Source: Rhizobium sp. BK313
GTDB lineage: Bacteria > Pseudomonadota > Alphaproteobacteria > Rhizobiales > Rhizobiaceae
Assembly: GCF_014193655.1 (NCBI RefSeq)
Contig: NZ_JACHZQ010000004.1
Coordinates: 434,001-498,000 of the forward strand
Reading direction: 5' to 3'
DNA length: 64,000 nucleotides
Shown here: positions 34,402 to 41,962 of the stretch, piece after piece
How positions within the stretch are numbered: position 1 is the first letter of the stretch
How the letters are laid out: each line of letters opens with the position of its first letter
The notes under the pieces: model-generated
What the model was told of the DNA's origin: nothing
The model's database searches: none
Seen by the model: the letters and a program-made list of their open reading frames with translations, nothing else
Program-made: the position numbers and the translations under genes

Positions 34402-35613
34402 ATGTGCACAAGAAAGTCTAATCTTAATGCCTCTCGCCGATCGATGCGGCTTCTTGCCTCGATTGCAACCGTAAGCGCCCTCCTCGCCAGCGTCGCACAT
34501 GCGACGGAATGCGATCCGAAGGAAAAAACCACCGGCGTCACCAAGACGGAAATCAAGCTCGGCTCGCTGATGCCTCTGAGCGGATCAGCAGCAGCTGGTG
34601 GTATCGGCGCGCGAGATGGCGCCCAAGCCTATTTCGACATCATCAACGACGCTGGCGGCATTCAAGGACGAAAGATCAAATACACCGTCCTCGATGATCA
34701 ATATACGCCGTCGGTTGCACAGCAGCAGATCCGCACCCTCATTCAGCGCGAGGGTGTCTTCGCGATCGCCGGTGGCGAAGGAACGCCAAACTTCCTCGCG
34801 ACCGTTCCCTTTATTGAGCGATCCGGCGTTCCGGCGATCGCCCCCTATGCCCCGTCGAGCGAGCTCGGGACGATGAAGGCACCGCATGTCTTCATGACGG
34901 CTGTCAACTACATCACCGAATTTCAGATCATGACCGACTATGTGGTCAAGAATTTCAAGCCGAAGTCGCTCGGCCTCGTCGGCGTCCAGGGCAATGTCGG
35001 CGACGATGCCAAAGCCGGTATGGACGCTGCTGTCAAAGGCACCGACGTCAAGGTCAACTATATTCCTGAAGTGCCCGGCACAGCCGATCTGACGCCGATC
35101 GCAACGCAATTGCGTGACGCCAATGCCGACTGGGTGTTCCTGATCCTCACTAACGCCGATACCGGTCAATTGCTCGAATCCATGGCTCGCATCGGTTATA
35201 AGCCGCAGACGGCGGCGTGGGCCGGAATGGACGACGAGAACTACATCAAGGGCTTTGGCCATCTGTCGCAGGGCATGATCATTGCGGAAGAGACCGCAAA
35301 ACTCGATAGCTCGGACCCGCTGGTCAAAAAATTCGTCGCCGACTTCAAGGCGAAAACCGGCCGCGATCCGGGCAAGTTCGAAGAGCTTGGCTGGAGCCAA
35401 GCGCAGATTACGGTCAAGGCCCTTCAAGATAGCAAGGCTCTGACGCGCTCCTGCCTGATGGCGTCCTTGGAAAGCATGAAGAATTTCGAGACTGGCATTC
35501 TGCCCCCAATAAGTTTCGGACCTGAACTGCGACAGGGTGTGAATGCAGTCGGGCTCGTGAAGCTCGAAGGCGACAAGACTAAAGAAGTCATGCCGTTCAC
35601 GTCCGTCAAATAG
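34402..35613 (+). CDS. Branched-chain-type (LivK) solute-binding protein
   Basis: A 403-residue periplasmic binding protein of the Peripla_BP_6 group. N-terminal signal with a charged start (MCTRKSNLNASRRSMRLLAS) and cleavage near VAHATE; mature protein starts TKTEIKLGSLMPLSGSAA. GYKPQTAAWAGMDDENYIKG and the GGIQGRKIKY loop are typical. Family members bind amino acids, amides, urea or aromatic acids. The linked amidase and amidohydrolase suggest an amide or a peptide-like compound. AAGGGAACCGCA precedes the ATG. Confidence 0.88.
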   Translation: MCTRKSNLNASRRSMRLLASIATVSALLASVAHATECDPKEKTTGVTKTEIKLGSLMPLSGSAAAGGIGARDGAQAYFDIINDAGGIQGRKIKYTVLDDQYTPSVAQQQIRTLIQREGVFAIAGGEGTPNFLATVPFIERSGVPAIAPYAPSSELGTMKAPHVFMTAVNYITEFQIMTDYVVKNFKPKSLGLVGVQGNVGDDAKAGMDAAVKGTDVKVNYIPEVPGTADLTPIATQLRDANADWVFLILTNADTGQLLESMARIGYKPQTAAWAGMDDENYIKGFGHLSQGMIIAEETAKLDSSDPLVKKFVADFKAKTGRDPGKFEELGWSQAQITVKALQDSKALTRSCLMASLESMKNFETGILPPISFGPELRQGVNAVGLVKLEGDKTKEVMPFTSVK

Positions 35614-35639
35614 TTACCCGTTCAACAAGGGAAGCCTTG

Positions 35640-36530
35640 ATGATGGCCAGTATCAACTTAGCGACACTTCTGCAGGTGGCGCTCAGCGGCCTAGCGACCG
35701 GGGCGCTTTATGCGATCATGTTGCTCGGAGTCCTGATCGTCTACCAGGTCAGTAAAAATATCAATTTCGCCTATGGTCAGATCGGTATGGTGTCTGCTTT
35801 CGGCAGCTACTGGCTCTACGCGGAGAACGGCTGGCCAATCTGGCTGGCAGTGCTTGCGGCAACGGCCGCCGCGGTGGTCATCTCCGCCCTGACCGACCTG
35901 GTCATCATCCGGCGGATAGCCCACCGGCAAGGCCTCGACTTTGTCGTCACGCTCGGCGAGCTTCTTCTTCTGACATCCCTCGCCGAGTTGATCTTCGGTA
36001 CCAGCGCGCGTAGCTATCTCAGGTTGTTGTCCGACATCTCCTGGACGGTCGGAGGCGTCTTCATCAACGCCAACGACCTCCTGGCCATCGCCCTCGGCGT
36101 GGTGTTCGTGATTGTGGGCCATTTCATCCTGCGGCACACCACGCTAGGGATCTCCCTGCGCGCGGCGGCGGAAGACGCAGATATCGCACAAAGTGCCGGC
36201 ATTTCCGTTCCGGCGTTGCGCACCTGGACTTGGGCGCTTTCGGGTCTGCTCGTCTCCGTTGCCGGAATGATGTTTGCCAGCCGACTTTCCGTCAGCTCTT
36301 TCTACATGACGCCCTTGGTCATCAACGTCTTCATTGCCGGGATGATCGGTGGCCTTGAGCGATATTGGCCGCCGATCCTCGCCGCATTCTTCATCGCGCT
36401 TTACCAGGCCTTTGCCATCTATTTTTTCGGCGAGGCTGGAGGCGTGCCGGCGCTATTTATCTTGGTCGTAGCGGTCCTCACCTTGATGCCGAAACGTTTT
36501 GTGGACGAACGCAATGAAGCCCGCGCTTGA
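35640..36530 (+). CDS. LivH-type ABC transporter permease
   Basis: A 296-residue inner-membrane permease, eight or so hydrophobic segments. LSGLATGALYAIMLLGVLIV near the N-terminus, NINFAYGQIGM and GISLRAAAEDADIAQSAGI (EAA-like loop) are LivH marks. Several start codons (TTG, ATG, ATG) are clustered at 35637-35643; the first ATG is chosen. It pairs with LivM, which it overlaps by 17 bases. Confidence 0.88.
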   Translation: MMASINLATLLQVALSGLATGALYAIMLLGVLIVYQVSKNINFAYGQIGMVSAFGSYWLYAENGWPIWLAVLAATAAAVVISALTDLVIIRRIAHRQGLDFVVTLGELLLLTSLAELIFGTSARSYLRLLSDISWTVGGVFINANDLLAIALGVVFVIVGHFILRHTTLGISLRAAAEDADIAQSAGISVPALRTWTWALSGLLVSVAGMMFASRLSVSSFYMTPLVINVFIAGMIGGLERYWPPILAAFFIALYQAFAIYFFGEAGGVPALFILVVAVLTLMPKRFVDERNEARA

Positions 36531-37539
36531 TATACCGATACCGGCAAGCTCCGCATCGGACGCGAATGTAAGCGTTGCTGACAACGGCCGCTTGCGGAGT
36601 GTCGTCAGGTGCACCTTGACGGTGGGCCTCGCTGTCGCGCTGCCGCTCATCCTGAACGACTACTATCTGTATCTCGCGACCCAGGTCGCGATCTACGCGA
36701 TCGCCACATTGGGTCTCGATATCGTCTTCGGCCGAACAGGCCAGCTCTCCCTTTCCCACGCCAGCTTCTTCGGACTAGGGGCCTACTCGGCCGCGCTGAT
36801 GGCGAACTGGTCCTGGCCGATCTGGCTGCAGGTTCCGGTGATCGTCCTTTTGGCAATCATCGCCGGCGCGGTTGTCGCCGTGCCGACGCTGCGGCTTTCC
36901 GGCCTTCGCCTTTCACTGGTGACGCTGCTCTTCGGAGAGCTTTTCATCTGGGCTATCAACCACAGCGGCGAGACGACCGGCGGTTCGCAGGGTATGGCGG
37001 TGCCACAGCTGGAGATCGGTGGCTTCAGCTCTGTCACGCCCCTGCACGCCTATGTTCTCGCCGTTGCGGTTGCGGCTGTCGCGACTCTGCTGGTAATCCA
37101 GATTTCGCGATCCCAGATCGGCCGCCGCATGCTTGCAGTCCGGGACTCCGAACTAGCGGCCACCTCTGTCGGCATTCGCATCGTTACGACCAAGATCACG
37201 GCTTTCATCATGTCCGCCGTTTTCGCGGGGATTGCCGGATGCCTCTATGCCTATATCGCCGGCTTTGTGTCACCGACCACCTTCGATCTCTTCGGTTCGG
37301 TGAACTTCCTCGTCGCGGTCATCCTCGGCGGTGCCGGTCGATCCATCGGCGCCTGGCTCGGGGCCGCATACATCGTGCTGGTTCCGGAGGCGTTCACGGC
37401 GCTCGGCTATACCAATCTCTTTCCGCTGCTCGGTGGTGTGGTGCTGATCGTCGTTACGCTGCTGCTTCCCGGCGGCCTAACTGAAGGTTTCTCGCGCCTT
37501 CTGCGTCTCTTCGGATCGGAAGGGAGCCGCAATGATTAA
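36514..37539 (+). CDS. LivM-type ABC transporter permease
   Basis: A 341-residue inner-membrane permease. TLGLDIVFGRTGQLSLSHAS, FFGLGAYSAALM and GRRMLAVRDSELAATSVGI (EAA loop) show LivM identity. The ATG at 36514 lies inside the end of the LivH-type gene, so translation is coupled. It ends eight bases into the ATPase gene. Confidence 0.88.
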   Translation: MKPALDIPIPASSASDANVSVADNGRLRSVVRCTLTVGLAVALPLILNDYYLYLATQVAIYAIATLGLDIVFGRTGQLSLSHASFFGLGAYSAALMANWSWPIWLQVPVIVLLAIIAGAVVAVPTLRLSGLRLSLVTLLFGELFIWAINHSGETTGGSQGMAVPQLEIGGFSSVTPLHAYVLAVAVAAVATLLVIQISRSQIGRRMLAVRDSELAATSVGIRIVTTKITAFIMSAVFAGIAGCLYAYIAGFVSPTTFDLFGSVNFLVAVILGGAGRSIGAWLGAAYIVLVPEAFTALGYTNLFPLLGGVVLIVVTLLLPGGLTEGFSRLLRLFGSEGSRND

Positions 37540-38320
37540 AGGCACCGTGGATGGAAATCTCAGCGTTCGCGATGTTCGAGTGCAATACGGCGCAGTGGCA
37601 GCGGTTGCCGGCGTGAGCGTGGATTTCGCACCGGGCATGATCACCGGCCTGATAGGTCCCAATGGCGCCGGAAAGACCACGCTGCTCAATGCGATCTCCG
37701 GCTTTACGGCCATGACGTCAGGTACGCTGGCGCTGGATGCCGTGGACATCAGGTCGTCCACGGCGCGGGCGCGGGCGGAAATGGGAATCGTTCGTGGCTT
37801 CCAGACTGTTCGCCTGCTGGAGCGGGAGAGCGTCTTCGACAATGTTCTCGTCGGCTGCGAACGCCTTCCGCAACCGCCTTTGATGGCGCAGCTTCTCAAT
37901 CTGCCGTCGCAGCAGCGCAGCCGCGCGCGCGACATCGCCGCCGTGACGAAGACGCTTGCGGGGCTGGGGTTGCTGGCGGATGCCCGTCGCCTCGCTTCGG
38001 AGCTACCCTTTGCCAGCCGGCGACTGGTGGAGATCGCCAGGCTCTTGCTCGTGCGGCCGAAAGTCCTGCTGCTCGACGAGCCCGCAGCTGGTCTCGACGC
38101 CGCTGAACGCCGACGGCTGGTAGACACGCTGCGCAGCTACCATGCCGAAAATCCGTTCACACTTATCGTCATCGAGCACGATGTCGATCTCGTCCGCAAG
38201 CTCTGCGAGGATTGCGTGGCGCTGGCGGAAGGCCGGGTCATCGCCAGGGGTACGCCGGCCGAAGTCCTTGAAAATCCGCTCGTCAAAATCGCTTATTTTG
38301 GGCAGGCAGCTCATGCTTGA
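37532..38320 (+). CDS. LivG-type ABC transporter ATPase
   Basis: A 262-residue ATP-binding subunit. Walker A GPNGAGKTTLLNAISG (about 44-59), Q-loop RGFQTVRLLERESV, signature-like ELPFASRRLVEIARLL (degenerate LSGGQ, with FASRR), Walker B LLLDEPAAGLD, switch His IVIEHDVDLV. Length and order fit LivG. The signature motif is unusual, since LivG normally has LSYGxQR. Overlap with LivM (8 bases) and LivF (8 bases) marks a tight operon. Confidence 0.88.
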   Translation: MIKGTVDGNLSVRDVRVQYGAVAAVAGVSVDFAPGMITGLIGPNGAGKTTLLNAISGFTAMTSGTLALDAVDIRSSTARARAEMGIVRGFQTVRLLERESVFDNVLVGCERLPQPPLMAQLLNLPSQQRSRARDIAAVTKTLAGLGLLADARRLASELPFASRRLVEIARLLLVRPKVLLLDEPAAGLDAAERRRLVDTLRSYHAENPFTLIVIEHDVDLVRKLCEDCVALAEGRVIARGTPAEVLENPLVKIAYFGQAAHA

Positions 38321-39029
38321 GGTGGAACATTTATCTGCATGGTACGGTCGAACGCAGGCGCTTTTCGACGTCAGCTTCTCGCTGCAGACAGGCCGGTGCA
38401 TGGCGCTCGTCGGCACCAACGGCGCGGGAAAGACCACGACGATCCGTTCTGTGCTCGGATTGATCCGCACTAGCGGCGGCATCCGCATCGAGGGTGAAGT
38501 CAGCGAGCGTCTGGCAACGCCGAAACGCGTCCGCCGACATCGGATCGCCGCCGTCCATGAGGGCCGCGGTCTCTTGAAGCAGCTATCCGTGTTCGAAAAC
38601 ATCGTCGTCGGTCTGCCGAAATCCGCCTACGACCGTCTCGAAGAGGCGCTTGAGCTGTTTCCGGCCTTGAAATCGCGGCTTGCCGATCCGGTGACGCTGC
38701 TGTCCGGCGGCCAGCAGCAGATGGTCGCGCTGGCACGCGCCGTGGTCGAACGCCCGAAGCTTCTGCTTCTGGACGAGCCGTCACTGGGCCTCGCACCCGG
38801 TATCGTCGACGAGATCTATGGCCATCTGAGCAAGCTCAGAGCCTCTGGGCTGACGATGCTTCTCGTCGAGCAGAATATAGCGCGGGCGCGAGATTTCGCC
38901 GACGACCTCTGCCTCATTCAGACCGGGCGCTCGGCCTTCACCGTCAGGGCCACCGATGACGCTGCGGTAGCCGGCCTCATGAGACTTGCCTTCAATCAGG
39001 ATCAAATAGCGCACCAACCGCTTGCGTGA
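38313..39029 (+). CDS. LivF-type ABC transporter ATPase
   Basis: A 238-residue ATP-binding subunit. Walker A GTNGAGKTTT (about 35-44), signature LLSGGQQQMVALARA, Walker B LLLDEPSLGLAP, switch region MLLVEQNIARA. The VEQN sequence in place of a His is the LivF norm. The start lies within the LivG-type end. The last residues fall 18 bases before the amidase gene. Confidence 0.88.
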   Translation: MLEVEHLSAWYGRTQALFDVSFSLQTGRCMALVGTNGAGKTTTIRSVLGLIRTSGGIRIEGEVSERLATPKRVRRHRIAAVHEGRGLLKQLSVFENIVVGLPKSAYDRLEEALELFPALKSRLADPVTLLSGGQQQMVALARAVVERPKLLLLDEPSLGLAPGIVDEIYGHLSKLRASGLTMLLVEQNIARARDFADDLCLIQTGRSAFTVRATDDAAVAGLMRLAFNQDQIAHQPLA

Positions 39030-39047
39030 CCAAAGGAGATCGAAACC

Positions 39048-40019
39048 ATGACCGTCGCGACCCTCGCCGCAGCCAATGTCAAAATCGTTCACGACAAGAA
39101 GCAGAACTTGAAGCGCTTCACGGAGCTGATTGAGGAGGCAGCCGACAAGGGGGTGGATGTTCTCGTGCTCCCAGAGGCCGGCCTGCAGGGCTATGCGGAT
39201 TTCGATCTTTCCGGCAAGGCAAAGGCGGAGCAGAAACAGTATTATTTCCGCGAGGCCGAACCGATCCCCGGCCCATCGACGCAAGCGATCGCCGCGCTGG
39301 CGCGCAAGCACGACATGCTTATCCAGCTGGGAATGGCGGAACGTGCCCTGCACGGAAACGCTATCTATAACTCCACCGCGCTCATCGGGCCCGAAGGCGT
39401 GATCGGCATCTACCGCAAGGTACACAACCAGTTCGAGTTCCCCTATTTCAATCCGGGTGAGGAGATGCCGGTATTCGAGACACCACTCGGCGTCTTCGGC
39501 AGCATCATCTGCTATGATCTCTGCTTTCCGGAATTACTGCGCACCTATGCCGTCAAGGGTGCCGATGTCGTGCTGATGTCGACAGCCTGGCCGATGCGCG
39601 GACATGATCGCGCCACCGACTACCACGGCTGGGCCATGGATACCGCGGCTCAAGGCAATGCCTTCTTCAATCAGAATTGGCTGGTGATTTCCAATCACTG
39701 CGAAAAGGCGGCCTACTCGAAGAAGATCGACTATTACGGCGGCTCGCAGATCGTCGATCCGCGCGGCAAGGTGGTGAGCTATCTCGCCGACGAAGAGGGC
39801 CTGGTCATTCACACCGCCGACCTGCAGGAAGAGATCCTGAAATCACGCACAGAGGAGTTTTTCGGCCTCAATCTGCTACAGGACCGTCGACCCGAACACT
39901 ACGCGGCAGTGATCGATCAAAGCCATCGCTATCCGTCGGAAACCCTGCCGATTGCCAGGTCCGCTGCGAAGCCGCGGCCAGTGAAGCAACCGCATCAATC
40001 GAAGCCGGCGGCAGAATAG
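39048..40019 (+). CDS. Nitrilase-superfamily amidase (C-N hydrolase)
   Basis: A 323-residue cytoplasmic carbon-nitrogen hydrolase with the Glu-Lys-Cys triad: Glu43 (LPEAGLQGYAD), Lys124 (YRKVHNQFEFPYF), Cys155 (IICYDLCFPE). The family hydrolyses amides, N-carbamoyl groups or nitriles. It follows the importer at 18 bases and likely acts first on the imported compound. The C-terminal 25 residues are Pro/Lys/Gln-rich and extra. Substrate class (amide or carbamoyl compound) is inferred from family only. AAGGAGATCGAAACC is the ribosome site. Confidence 0.87.
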   Translation: MTVATLAAANVKIVHDKKQNLKRFTELIEEAADKGVDVLVLPEAGLQGYADFDLSGKAKAEQKQYYFREAEPIPGPSTQAIAALARKHDMLIQLGMAERALHGNAIYNSTALIGPEGVIGIYRKVHNQFEFPYFNPGEEMPVFETPLGVFGSIICYDLCFPELLRTYAVKGADVVLMSTAWPMRGHDRATDYHGWAMDTAAQGNAFFNQNWLVISNHCEKAAYSKKIDYYGGSQIVDPRGKVVSYLADEEGLVIHTADLQEEILKSRTEEFFGLNLLQDRRPEHYAAVIDQSHRYPSETLPIARSAAKPRPVKQPHQSKPAAE

Positions 40020-40052
40020 ATCAGATAGACGCAGCCCTGGACAAGGATGCCC

Positions 40053-40069
40053 TTTGGCACGCATCCCGC
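40053..40069 (+). promoter_or_regulatory. Possible weak sigma-54 promoter before the amidohydrolase
   Basis: TTTGGCACGCATCCCGC has the -24 TGGCACG and a GC at the correct -12 spacing (GG at 40056, GC at 40068), but the -12 element reads CCGC rather than TTGC. It lies 25 bases before the amidohydrolase ATG, too close for a long leader. Probably chance, or an internal nitrogen-control promoter. Confidence 0.25.
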
Positions 40070-40093
40070 TCCGAACTTTCAGGATATGTCAGC

Positions 40094-41329
40094 ATGAGCG
40101 AGCCGATCATTATCTCTAACGCACGCGTTCTCGACGTTGACGCCGGTACGTATCTCGACAATCGTTTCGTCGAAATCACCAACGGCCGGATCATCTCCAT
40201 CGGTGACACCCGGCCGCGCAGCAATGGCCAGGAAGTCGACATCGGCGGCCGCACGCTCATGCCGGGGCTTTGCGATGCGCACGTCCACGTTACCGCAGTT
40301 ACCGCAGATCTCGGCGCGGTCAATCGCATGTCGCCGTTCTATGTTGCGCAGCACGCGCGCAATATTATGGAAGACATGCTCCTTCGCGGCTTCACGACGG
40401 TGCGGGATGCCGGCGGCGCGGATTTCGGGTTGGCGCGTGCGGTGGAGGAAGGGCTGATAAAGGGGCCGCGATTGCTCTTCTGCGGCCATTCTCTGTCTCA
40501 GACCGGAGGGCATGGCGACATCCGGGGCCCGGGCGACATGCATTTCAACGAATGCCTGTGCTGCGCCGGTCTCAGTGCGATCTGCGACGGCGTCGCCGAA
40601 ATGCGCAAGGCATGCCGCGAGGAAATCCGGAAAGGAGCGAACCAGATCAAGATCATGGTATCAGGAGGCGTCGCCTCGCCGACCGACCGGATCGACAGCA
40701 CGCAATTCGCCTTCGAGGAAATCCAGGCCGCTGTGCAGGAGGCCCATGCCGCCAACATCCCTGTCATGGCTCATGCCTATACGGCCAAGGCGATCAATCG
40801 CGCTCTGATGTGCGGCGTAGACTCGATCGAACACGGCAATCTCCTGGACATGTCGGCGATTAGGCACTTCAAGCAATACGACGCCTTCCTGGTTCCGACA
40901 CTCATCACCTATAAGGCCTTGTCTGAGGAGGGTGTCGCAGCGGGACTTCCGGAGAAGATGGTGCCCAAAATTGCCGAAGTTGTGGATGCCGGCATCAATG
41001 CCTTGCGGATGGCCCACGAGGCTGGGGTTAAGATCGTATACGGAACTGATCTCCTCGGTTCGATGCATCGCCGCCAGCTTGAAGAGTTTACCATACGCTC
41101 GGCCGTGCAGGCGCCGATCGACATCATTAGATCGGCTACGACTACCGCAGCCGCCTTGTTTCGCATGACGGGGCAGATCGGTCGCGTTGCGCCGGGTTAT
41201 CTCGCCGATCTCCTCGCGGTCGAGGGTGATCCACTTTCCGATGTCAGCGTATTAACGCGTCCGGAGGAAAAACTAGCGCTGATTTTGAAAGGTGGGTCGG
41301 TCATCGCAAACCGGATCGAAGCTCGTTAA
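40094..41329 (+). CDS. Metal-dependent amidohydrolase (imidazolonepropionase/Xaa-Pro-type)
   Basis: A 411-residue amidohydrolase-superfamily enzyme with a binuclear or mononuclear metal site: His63-x-His65 in DAHVHVTA, Lys in NQIKIMVSGG (a possible carbamylated bridge), His in MAHAYTAK, His in SIEHGN and Asp in YGTDLLG. The LMPGLCDAHVH start and GGHGDIRGPG loop match the zinc peptidase branch that cleaves short peptides with C-terminal basic or acyl residues. It is the last gene of the importer operon, so the imported substrate probably has an amide- or peptide-type bond that this and the amidase split. The frame is open upstream but MSEPIII is the natural start. Confidence 0.85.
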   Translation: MSEPIIISNARVLDVDAGTYLDNRFVEITNGRIISIGDTRPRSNGQEVDIGGRTLMPGLCDAHVHVTAVTADLGAVNRMSPFYVAQHARNIMEDMLLRGFTTVRDAGGADFGLARAVEEGLIKGPRLLFCGHSLSQTGGHGDIRGPGDMHFNECLCCAGLSAICDGVAEMRKACREEIRKGANQIKIMVSGGVASPTDRIDSTQFAFEEIQAAVQEAHAANIPVMAHAYTAKAINRALMCGVDSIEHGNLLDMSAIRHFKQYDAFLVPTLITYKALSEEGVAAGLPEKMVPKIAEVVDAGINALRMAHEAGVKIVYGTDLLGSMHRRQLEEFTIRSAVQAPIDIIRSATTTAAALFRMTGQIGRVAPGYLADLLAVEGDPLSDVSVLTRPEEKLALILKGGSVIANRIEAR

Positions 41330-41359
41330 TAAATACGGTCTTGAAGGGATGCGAATTCC

Positions 41360-41378
41360 AAATCCGCAATTCGGATTT
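41360..41378 (+). terminator. Possible terminator hairpin after the importer operon
   Basis: AAATCCG at 41360 pairs with CGGATTT at 41372 across a five-base loop, 30 bases after the amidohydrolase stop. The stem is only seven pairs and the downstream T-run is broken (TTTCAGTTT), so termination is uncertain. Confidence 0.4.
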
Positions 41379-41650
41379 CAGTTTAGGTATTTTCTACCGC
41401 ATTCGAACTGGCCGAGATTGGAGAGGTCGAGCGTTGCGTTGCGGCTGACGTTAACGTCCAGCCGCGCCTCGGCGACCGGCACACCGCCGATATGGAACGT
41501 CGAGCCGGCGGCAAAGGCCATGTGAAAAACAGATAGAAGCGGTAAGCTCGCACCGCTCGATGTTCCGACGATCGAAAAGCCGGTGATTTGGTCCGCTGCA
41601 CCCTGGTGGGCATCCATCCGGCCTCGCGCAGTCACATTCCTGCCCGTCAA
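41378..41650 (-). CDS. Hypothetical ORF, possibly a gene remnant
   Basis: A 90-codon frame whose middle reads like real protein (ITGFSIVGTSSGASLPLL, STFHIGGVPVAEARLDVNV) with balanced hydrophobic and polar residues. There is no ribosome binding site and no known family. It may be the 3' remnant of a larger gene lost when the operons came together. It overlaps no other supported gene. Confidence 0.3.
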   Translation of the reverse strand: MTGRNVTARGRMDAHQGAADQITGFSIVGTSSGASLPLLSVFHMAFAAGSTFHIGGVPVAEARLDVNVSRNATLDLSNLGQFECGRKYLN

Positions 41651-41750
41651 AACCGCCGATCGACGCTCAAATATTGGGCAACTGCCATCGAGTGCAGCCA
41701 GCCCGATCTCCGTCGGTAAGTGACTCCTATAAAAATCAATAGGTTATAAA

Positions 41751-41767
41751 TTGGCACGCGACTTGCG
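41751..41767 (+). promoter_or_regulatory. Sigma-54 (RpoN) promoter
   Basis: TTGGCACGCGACTTGCG matches the consensus TGGCACG-N4-TTGC without mismatch: GG at 41753-41754 and GC at 41765-41766, 12 bases apart as needed for -24/-12. The predicted start, about 12 bases after the GC, falls near 41778, just where the riboswitch begins. Confidence 0.8.
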
Positions 41768-41779
41768 TGGAAAATGCTG

Positions 41780-41890
41780 AGTTGGTGGCTAGGGTTCCGG
41801 CGCTTCGAAAAGCGTGCTGGTCCGAGAGCTGCCGCCGGTGGGGGAGAAATCCCACCGGATGCACGGCGGGACAAAAGCCCGGGAGACCTC
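41780..41890 (+). ncRNA. Guanidine-I riboswitch (ykkC RNA)
   Basis: The conserved islands of the ykkC/guanidine-I aptamer occur in order: GGCTAGGGTTCCGG, CTGGTCCGAGAGCTGCC, a variable stem (GCCGGTGGGGG/CCCACCGG type) and ACGGCGGGACAAAAGCCCGG followed by GAGA. It is in the 5' leader of the operon and is followed by an intrinsic terminator, so guanidine binding should allow read-through and switch the operon on. Confidence 0.95.
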
Positions 41891-41897
41891 GTAAGCC

Positions 41898-41937
41898 AAG
41901 GGATTGGCGGCGCGATGGTTTTTGCCGATCCCTTTTT
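41898..41937 (+). terminator. Riboswitch expression-platform terminator
   Basis: AAGGGATTGGC at 41898-41908 pairs with GCCGATCCCTT at 41924-41934 (one T-G wobble) and runs into TTTTT. It lies between the aptamer and the first coding gene, the normal place for a ligand-controlled terminator. Confidence 0.85.
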
Positions 41938-41962
41938 GAGAAAAAGCAAAAGGGGAATTTCA

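Noticed and set aside
41601..41625. TGCACCCTGGTGGGCA as an NtrC site upstream of the sigma-54 promoter
   Set aside because: The half-sites are two bases apart rather than about five, and the right half is imperfect, so it does not meet the NtrC consensus.
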